From an uncultured Haloferula sp. (GTDB lineage Bacteria; Verrucomicrobiota; Verrucomicrobiae; Verrucomicrobiales; Akkermansiaceae), in contig CAMPGU010000237.1 of the NCBI GenBank assembly GCA_946885645.1, positions 1-6,478 of the forward strand: a stretch of 6,478 bases of DNA, given 5' to 3'. Shown here piece after piece: positions 6,287-6,478 of this stretch (within the stretch, counting starts at the first letter, position 1; each line of letters begins with the position of its first letter). The notes under the pieces are model-generated. The model saw nothing but the letters and a program-made list of their open reading frames with translations, had not been told where the DNA came from and did not search any database. Made by a program: the position numbers and the translations under genes.

Positions 6287-6478
6287 GTGCTCAGCGCTCC
6301 TAGACCTGCCAGACACACTGTGCCCGCACCCCGGGGGTGTGTGTCGTCCGTGCGGAAAGAGAAATCTTGCACCATGGGGAAGTGTCCCGTTGCGCTGGTC
6401 CTCAGTGTGGGCCGGTGGACCCCGGGAGGATGAATCTCAAAGCGGTCCACACTGGGGGCAGGGTAAGCGACTAGCATT
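6287..6478. other. Right flank outside the transposon, non-coding, with inverted repeats
   Basis: This 192-base stretch has no supportable gene. GACACA (6312-6317) can pair with TGTGTC (6340-6345) around CACC/GGTG (6327-6330, 6336-6339). CAGTGTGG (6403-6410) faces CCACACTG (6447-6454), and GTGGACC (6415-6421) faces GGTCCAC (6444-6450). No T run follows either structure, so neither is a convincing terminator. On the minus strand, GTGGACCGCTTTGAGATT recalls the repeated end sequences of some actinobacterial IS21-like elements. That is a weak resemblance from memory and not an identification. Confidence 0.35.

Noticed and set aside
6265..6477. 70-aa minus-strand frame at the right edge
   Set aside because: It crosses the outer end of the transposon repeat into the flank, has no ribosome site that I can see and shows no family motif. 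It looks like a chance frame.

Overview
The window is GC-rich, with codons ending mostly in G or C, GTG and TTG starts, and long antisense shadow frames. This suggests a high-GC actinobacterium. The protein sequences look most like those of the Arthrobacter group (Micrococcaceae), but that is an impression from memory, not a search result.

Left part (1-2100, minus strand): a glycerol-use cluster. glpD (aerobic FAD-dependent glycerol-3-phosphate dehydrogenase) is followed, in the direction of transcription, by the first 31 codons of glpF (glycerol uptake facilitator), which runs off the left edge. The 170-base gap between them holds GC-rich hairpins built from several copies of GGCCGGTC. The region upstream of glpD carries two inverted repeats that look like operator sites. 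GlpF would admit glycerol, a kinase not seen here would phosphorylate it, and GlpD would oxidise glycerol-3-phosphate and pass electrons to quinone.

Middle (about 2100-2490): roughly 400 bases with no gene I can support.

Right part (about 2493-6286, plus strand): the recombination and transposition module of a Tn3-family transposon, in the co-directional order res - tnpR - tnpA - right inverted repeat known from the Tn21/Tn501 branch. It has a clear 28-bp res crossover site, an intact serine resolvase (190 aa), a possible 26-codon ORF overlapping the resolvase stop and ending one base before the transposase start, an intact 988-aa DDE transposase, and a 38-bp terminal repeat that begins GGGG and ends in ACGCTAAG (read inward). 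The transposase stop codon lies inside that repeat. I could not find the matching left repeat. Either it is beyond the left edge, which would make the glp genes passengers, or the left end has been lost or exchanged.

Far right (6287-6478): non-coding flank with inverted repeats, perhaps the remains of another insertion element. I see no RNA genes or CRISPR array. The transposon type is known. The points of most interest are the missing left end beside glp genes, the coupled micro-ORF, the apparently leaderless tnpR, and the repeat structures at res and between glpD and glpF.
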